DNA from: Massilia sp. erpn
GTDB taxonomy: Bacteria; Pseudomonadota; Gammaproteobacteria; Burkholderiales; Burkholderiaceae_D
Length of the DNA stretch: 64,000 bases
Assembly (NCBI RefSeq): GCF_024400215.1
Contig: NZ_CP053748.1
Coordinates: 5,270,001-5,334,000, forward strand
Direction of reading: 5' to 3'
Position numbers and translations under genes: made by a program. The notes beneath the pieces were generated by a model. The model was not told the DNA's origin and ran no database searches. It saw only the letters and a list, made by a program, of their open reading frames with translations. The first letter of the stretch is position 1. Each line of letters begins with the position of its first letter. Positions 60,817 to 64,000 of the stretch are shown one piece after another.

Positions 60817-61734
60817 TCATCCCTGCGCCGCGTCCCATTCGCTCAGCATGACGCCCATGGCGCTCATTTCTTCCTCCAGCCACTCGCGCAGCCGGCGTAT
60901 GCGCGGCGTGGCCTCCCTGCCGCGCGCCGTCAGGAAGCGGTAGCCCGAGGCGTAAGGCGCGCTGCGCGCTTGCAGCAGGCGCAGGACACCGTTCCGCACA
61001 TCCTCATGGACCATGGCGAATGCCACCACCGCCACACCCTGGCCCGCCGCCGCAGCCTGCGCCAGCAGGCCGGAGTGGCTGAAGCTGCGGGCGAACTGCA
61101 GGCGGGGATTGCGCACGCCGTTGGCCTGCATGAAGCGCATCCATAATTCGCTGTCGCCTTCGCACAGCAGTGGCAACGACGGCAGATCGCCCAGTTCCAG
61201 GCTGTCGCGGCCGGGCGGCAACAGGCCTGGGCTGTACACCGCCACCAGCCTTTCGCTGAACATCAAATCGGGATCGCCGGGTTGGAACGGCCCGTGGCGG
61301 ATGGCGACATCGATGCCGCCCGCATCCAGGTTCACCTGCCGGTCGTTGGAGTCGATGCGGATATCAAGCTCGGGATGCAGGCGGGTAAAGCGCGGCATGC
61401 GCGGCACCAGCCATTTATAGGCAAAGGAGTGGGTGCAGGAGATGCGCAGCAGTGCGGTGTCCTCATCCTCCTGCAAGGCGGCACACTTGTCGCGCAGCTC
61501 GGTCAGCACCTGGGCCACGGTGGCGGCGAATTCCGCACCCTTCTCCGTCAGCTGGACCTGGCGCGTCTGGCGCACGAACAGGGGAAAGCCCAGCTCCTCT
61601 TCCAGCGTTTTGATCTGCTGGCTGATGGCGGCCGGGGTCTTGTGCAGCTCTTCCGCCGCGCGCTTGAAACTACCCCAGCGCGCCGCGCTATTGAAGTCGA
61701 TCAGCCCCGAAAGGCTGCGCAAAGGCCTGCCCAT
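60817..61734 (-). CDS. LysR-family transcriptional regulator, GcvA-like
   Basis: 305 residues. The N-terminal winged HTH (LSGLIDFNSAARWGSFKRAAEELHKTPAAISQQIKTLEEELGFPLF) is of the AISQQIKxLE type typical of GcvA-like regulators. The effector domain has the GcvA-branch GGIDVAIRHGPFQPGD. Divergent from the SDR-LysE operon (105-base gap), which is its most likely target; it may also affect glpD, which follows it. Effector unknown. Confidence 0.88.
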   Translation of the reverse strand: MGRPLRSLSGLIDFNSAARWGSFKRAAEELHKTPAAISQQIKTLEEELGFPLFVRQTRQVQLTEKGAEFAATVAQVLTELRDKCAALQEDEDTALLRISCTHSFAYKWLVPRMPRFTRLHPELDIRIDSNDRQVNLDAGGIDVAIRHGPFQPGDPDLMFSERLVAVYSPGLLPPGRDSLELGDLPSLPLLCEGDSELWMRFMQANGVRNPRLQFARSFSHSGLLAQAAAAGQGVAVVAFAMVHEDVRNGVLRLLQARSAPYASGYRFLTARGREATPRIRRLREWLEEEMSAMGVMLSEWDAAQG

Positions 61735-61839
61735 GCAATCCCCGTAGATTAGAAAAATTTACTTGTTACCGGCAGTATTTCTCGTTTGCCGCCACCTAGC
61801 TCCCAAAGGAACAATGCAGGCATCTGACAGGAGGATAGC

Positions 61840-62769
61840 ATGACAAAGAATATCTTGATTATTGGCGGTACGCGTTTCTTCGGCAAGCTGCTGGTGCGCC
61901 GGCTGCTGGCCGAGGGCCACAAGCTGACGCTGGCGACGCGCGGCAGGACCGGCGACGACTTCGGCAACGCCGTGCAGCGCATCCACGTCGACCGGCGTGA
62001 CGCCACCGCCATGCGCGCAGCCTTCGCCCGCACCAGCTATGACATCGTGTATGACCAGATGTGCTACAGCCCTTTGGATGCGGCCATTTCCAACGAAGTC
62101 TTTGCGGGCAGGACGGCGCGCTACATCATGTCGTCCACCATTGAGGTTTACCGCCACCTGTGCGGGCGCGGACTGGCGCCGTTCGCCGAAACAGCGCTGG
62201 ACCTGGATGCGGAGCGCATCGATATAGACTATCCCTGGCACGATCCAGCCTACGCCGAAGAAAGCTATGCCCCGGGCAAACGCCAGGCCGAAGCCCTGCT
62301 TTACCGCGCCGCCGCCCTGCCCGTGGTCAGTGTGCGCATTGCCCATGTGCTGGGAGGCCGCGACGATTTCACCGGCCGCCTGCGGTACTATGTCGAACTG
62401 GCTCGCAGCGGCCAGCCTTTGCCGCATAGCTGCAACGCCGCAGCCAGCTCCTTTCTGCATCCGCAAGCGATCGCGGACTTTCTGGCCTGGACCGGCATGC
62501 AGGACTTTCTCGGGCCGGTCAATGCGGCCAACATCACGCTGTCGGCGCCCGCGCTGCAGCAGCGCATCGGCCAGGTGCTGGGAGTGAAGGTGCATGCGCA
62601 GACGACAGCATCCGGCGCGGTGCAGCCCAGTCCCTTCGACTATGCCCTGCCCTACACGATGGATACGGCGCGTGCAGCGGCTCTCGGCCATCGCTTCGAG
62701 GGCGACGGCGTCTGGCTGGATGCACTGATACGCGAGCACGCGGTAGCAGCGCAAGGAGCGGCGGCATGA
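61840..62769 (+). CDS. NAD-dependent epimerase/dehydratase-like (SDR) protein
   Basis: 309 residues. Rossmann motif NILIIGGTRFFGKLLVRRLL, followed by LATRGR, a Ser/Thr site region SSTIEVYRHL and Y-x3-K equivalent SYAPGKRQAEALLY (Tyr/Lys). Extended-SDR fold; it could act on nucleotide sugars or be a non-catalytic CSP41-like member. Substrate unknown. It overlaps the LysE-family gene by ATGA (62766-62769), forming a two-gene operon divergent from the LysR gene. GGAGG lies before the ATG. Confidence 0.83.
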   Translation: MTKNILIIGGTRFFGKLLVRRLLAEGHKLTLATRGRTGDDFGNAVQRIHVDRRDATAMRAAFARTSYDIVYDQMCYSPLDAAISNEVFAGRTARYIMSSTIEVYRHLCGRGLAPFAETALDLDAERIDIDYPWHDPAYAEESYAPGKRQAEALLYRAAALPVVSVRIAHVLGGRDDFTGRLRYYVELARSGQPLPHSCNAAASSFLHPQAIADFLAWTGMQDFLGPVNAANITLSAPALQQRIGQVLGVKVHAQTTASGAVQPSPFDYALPYTMDTARAAALGHRFEGDGVWLDALIREHAVAAQGAAA

Positions 62770-63368
62770 GCGGCCTGATTCATCTCCCGGCCTTTGTCGC
62801 CGCCGCCCTGCTGGTGATCTTCTCGCCCGGCCCCGGCACGCTGTATGTGGCAGGCCAGGTCCAGCATTCGCTGCCGCGCGCCTGGCAGGCCACGGCGGGC
62901 GTGGTGATCGGCGACCTGCTGCTGATCGCCTTGTCGGCACTGGGCTTTGCGGCCCTGATCGCGCGCTGGCCCGTACTGCTCGATATATTCAAGATCGGCG
63001 GCGCCCTGTATCTGTTATGGCTGGGAGTTGCAATGTACCGCACGCCGCCTCGGCTGGATGGCGGCAGCGCTGCGCCGGGCAGTCTACTGCGCGCCGTGTT
63101 GATTACCGTGACCAATCCCAAGCCCATCCTCTTTTTCGGCGCCTTCTTCCCGCTCTTCATCGACCATGGCGCCGGCGGCACGCTGCGCAGTTTTATGCTG
63201 CTGGGCGTGCTGTTCGAGATCATGAATGTACTGTACTTCGCGGGCGTCATCGCCTTGGTGGCGCACCTGCGCGGCTTGCGCGCGCCGGGCAGGCTGGGTG
63301 GCCTGCCCCTGCATAAGCTCAGCGGCGGCGGCCTGATGCTGTGCGCCGCCTTTGTGCTGCTGGCTTAG
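62766..63368 (+). CDS. LysE/RhtB-family amino-acid exporter
   Basis: 200 residues with six predicted helices. The family signature near the N-terminus is [38 protein letters not shown] and [19 protein letters not shown] follow. Members export amino acids such as threonine or homoserine lactones; the substrate is not evident. Coupled to the SDR gene by ATGA overlap and overlapping the convergent amidohydrolase gene by four bases. Confidence 0.88.
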   Translation: MSGLIHLPAFVAAALLVIFSPGPGTLYVAGQVQHSLPRAWQATAGVVIGDLLLIALSALGFAALIARWPVLLDIFKIGGALYLLWLGVAMYRTPPRLDGGSAAPGSLLRAVLITVTNPKPILFFGAFFPLFIDHGAGGTLRSFMLLGVLFEIMNVLYFAGVIALVAHLRGLRAPGRLGGLPLHKLSGGGLMLCAAFVLLA

Positions 63369-64000
63369 TCCAGCGTGCCGGGACGCTTGTAGACCACGCC
63401 GTCCTTCATCACGAAACGCACCTGCTGTAGGACGCTGATATCGCGCAAAGGGTCGCCGCTGACGGCCACGATGTCGGCCGCAAAGCCCGGCTCCAGCGAG
63501 CCAAGGCGGCTGGACTGGTTCAGCAGTTCGGCCGCCGACAAGGTGGCGGAGCGGATCGCCTCCAGCGGCGGCATGCCCGCCTCCACCATATAGGCGAACT
63601 CCCTCCCATTCAAGCCATGCGGGAAGACTGCGGCATCGGTGCCGAAGGCGATCTTCACGCCAGCCTTGTAGGCCTTGGCGAAAGTCTCCAGCATATGCGT
63701 GCCGATGGCAGCGGCCTTGGGACGCACCAGCGGCGAATAGTAGTCCGCTTCCTTGGCCTTCTCGGTCACGTACTTTCCGGCCGAGAGGGTCGGCACATAC
63801 CAGGCGCCGGTCTTCTTGAACAGGGCGATGGCTTCATCGTCCATGAAAGTGCCATGCTCGATCGAATCGACGCCGGCGCGCAAGGCGCGTTTCATGCCTT
63901 CCGTGCCGTGGGCATGGGCGGCGACGCGATAGCCGTAGTCCTTGGCCGTAGCCACGATGGAGCGCAGTTCCTCGTCCGAAAACTGCGAGTTCTGGCCGCT
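63365..64000 (-). CDS. Amidohydrolase family protein (imidazolonepropionase-like), C-terminal part
   Basis: The frame continues through the right edge (visible upstream residues [20 protein letters not shown]), so about 211 C-terminal residues are seen. Features: [32 protein letters not shown] (metal His residues), [44 protein letters not shown] (catalytic Asp) and [17 protein letters not shown], a typical ending of this amidohydrolase branch. Members include prolidase-like and imidazolonepropionase-like hydrolases; the signal-peptide end is not visible. Confidence 0.85.
   Translation of the reverse strand, partial: SGQNSQFSDEELRSIVATAKDYGYRVAAHAHGTEGMKRALRAGVDSIEHGTFMDDEAIALFKKTGAWYVPTLSAGKYVTEKAKEADYYSPLVRPKAAAIGTHMLETFAKAYKAGVKIAFGTDAAVFPHGLNGREFAYMVEAGMPPLEAIRSATLSAAELLNQSSRLGSLEPGFAADIVAVSGDPLRDISVLQQVRFVMKDGVVYKRPGTLD

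Overview
The window is about 64 kb of high-GC chromosome from a betaproteobacterium, most likely Oxalobacteraceae (Massilia/Duganella/Janthinobacterium-like). That placement is inferred from protein character and gene neighbourhoods (COG4255/RpfE-type gene next to recJ, prfB-HAD-lysS, GcvA-like LysR, DUF1501/DUF1800 pair); no database search was possible. Genes are dense on both strands. No intergenic gap exceeds 300 bases, no tRNA, rRNA or CRISPR array was seen, and no phage or plasmid core genes are present.

Layout. 1-6.6 kb: carB (cut by the window edge)-carA, folA, a DUF4337 membrane protein and an AdiA-like amino-acid decarboxylase. 6.7-9.9 kb: exported DUF1800/DUF1501 pair. 10-19.3 kb: the most unusual region. 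A sigma-54 enhancer-binding protein on the plus strand faces a compact eight-gene minus-strand operon: three related small glycine-rich proteins (18784-19254, 17978-18709, 12061-12612), a HEXXH/ExxxD gluzincin-like protein, a 735-residue unknown, a short AONS-like PLP enzyme, a GIY-YIG domain protein with a disordered N-terminus, and an amidohydrolase. A good -24/-12 promoter (TGGCAT-N5-TTGCA) lies 49 bases before the first gene, so the activator at the far end is its natural candidate regulator. I know of no described system with this composition.

19.4-23.9 kb: an envelope-stress module. A Spy/CpxP-like chaperone, a Gly/Ser-rich protein and an intradiol-dioxygenase-like protein run divergently from a CpxR/CpxA-like two-component system. 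Two exact GTAAA-N5-GTAAA boxes and one degenerate box lie in the shared promoter region. 23.9-36.7 kb is housekeeping: dcd, an alpha/beta hydrolase, comEC, a coiled-coil lipoprotein, tatD, lolD with two tandem lolC/E-like permeases, a COG4255 protein and recJ. 36.7-40.6 kb holds an orphan type VI baseplate pair (tssF-tssG) and a Xre-RES toxin-antitoxin pair with a near-consensus promoter.

41.1-46.7 kb is an AT-richer accessory island, mostly minus-strand: a three-gene block led by a protein with two HEPN RX4H motifs (candidate abortive-infection RNase), then four small genes whose gaps share short repeats, resembling a cassette array. 46.8-64 kb returns to core genes: TraB-like, Sel1-repeat, cpdB-like 5'-nucleotidase, a P-loop kinase with an inverted-repeat operator, prfB with its programmed +1 frameshift, a HAD phosphatase, lysS, ppnN, a POT peptide transporter, glpD, a LysR regulator, an SDR-LysE pair and an amidohydrolase cut by the right edge.
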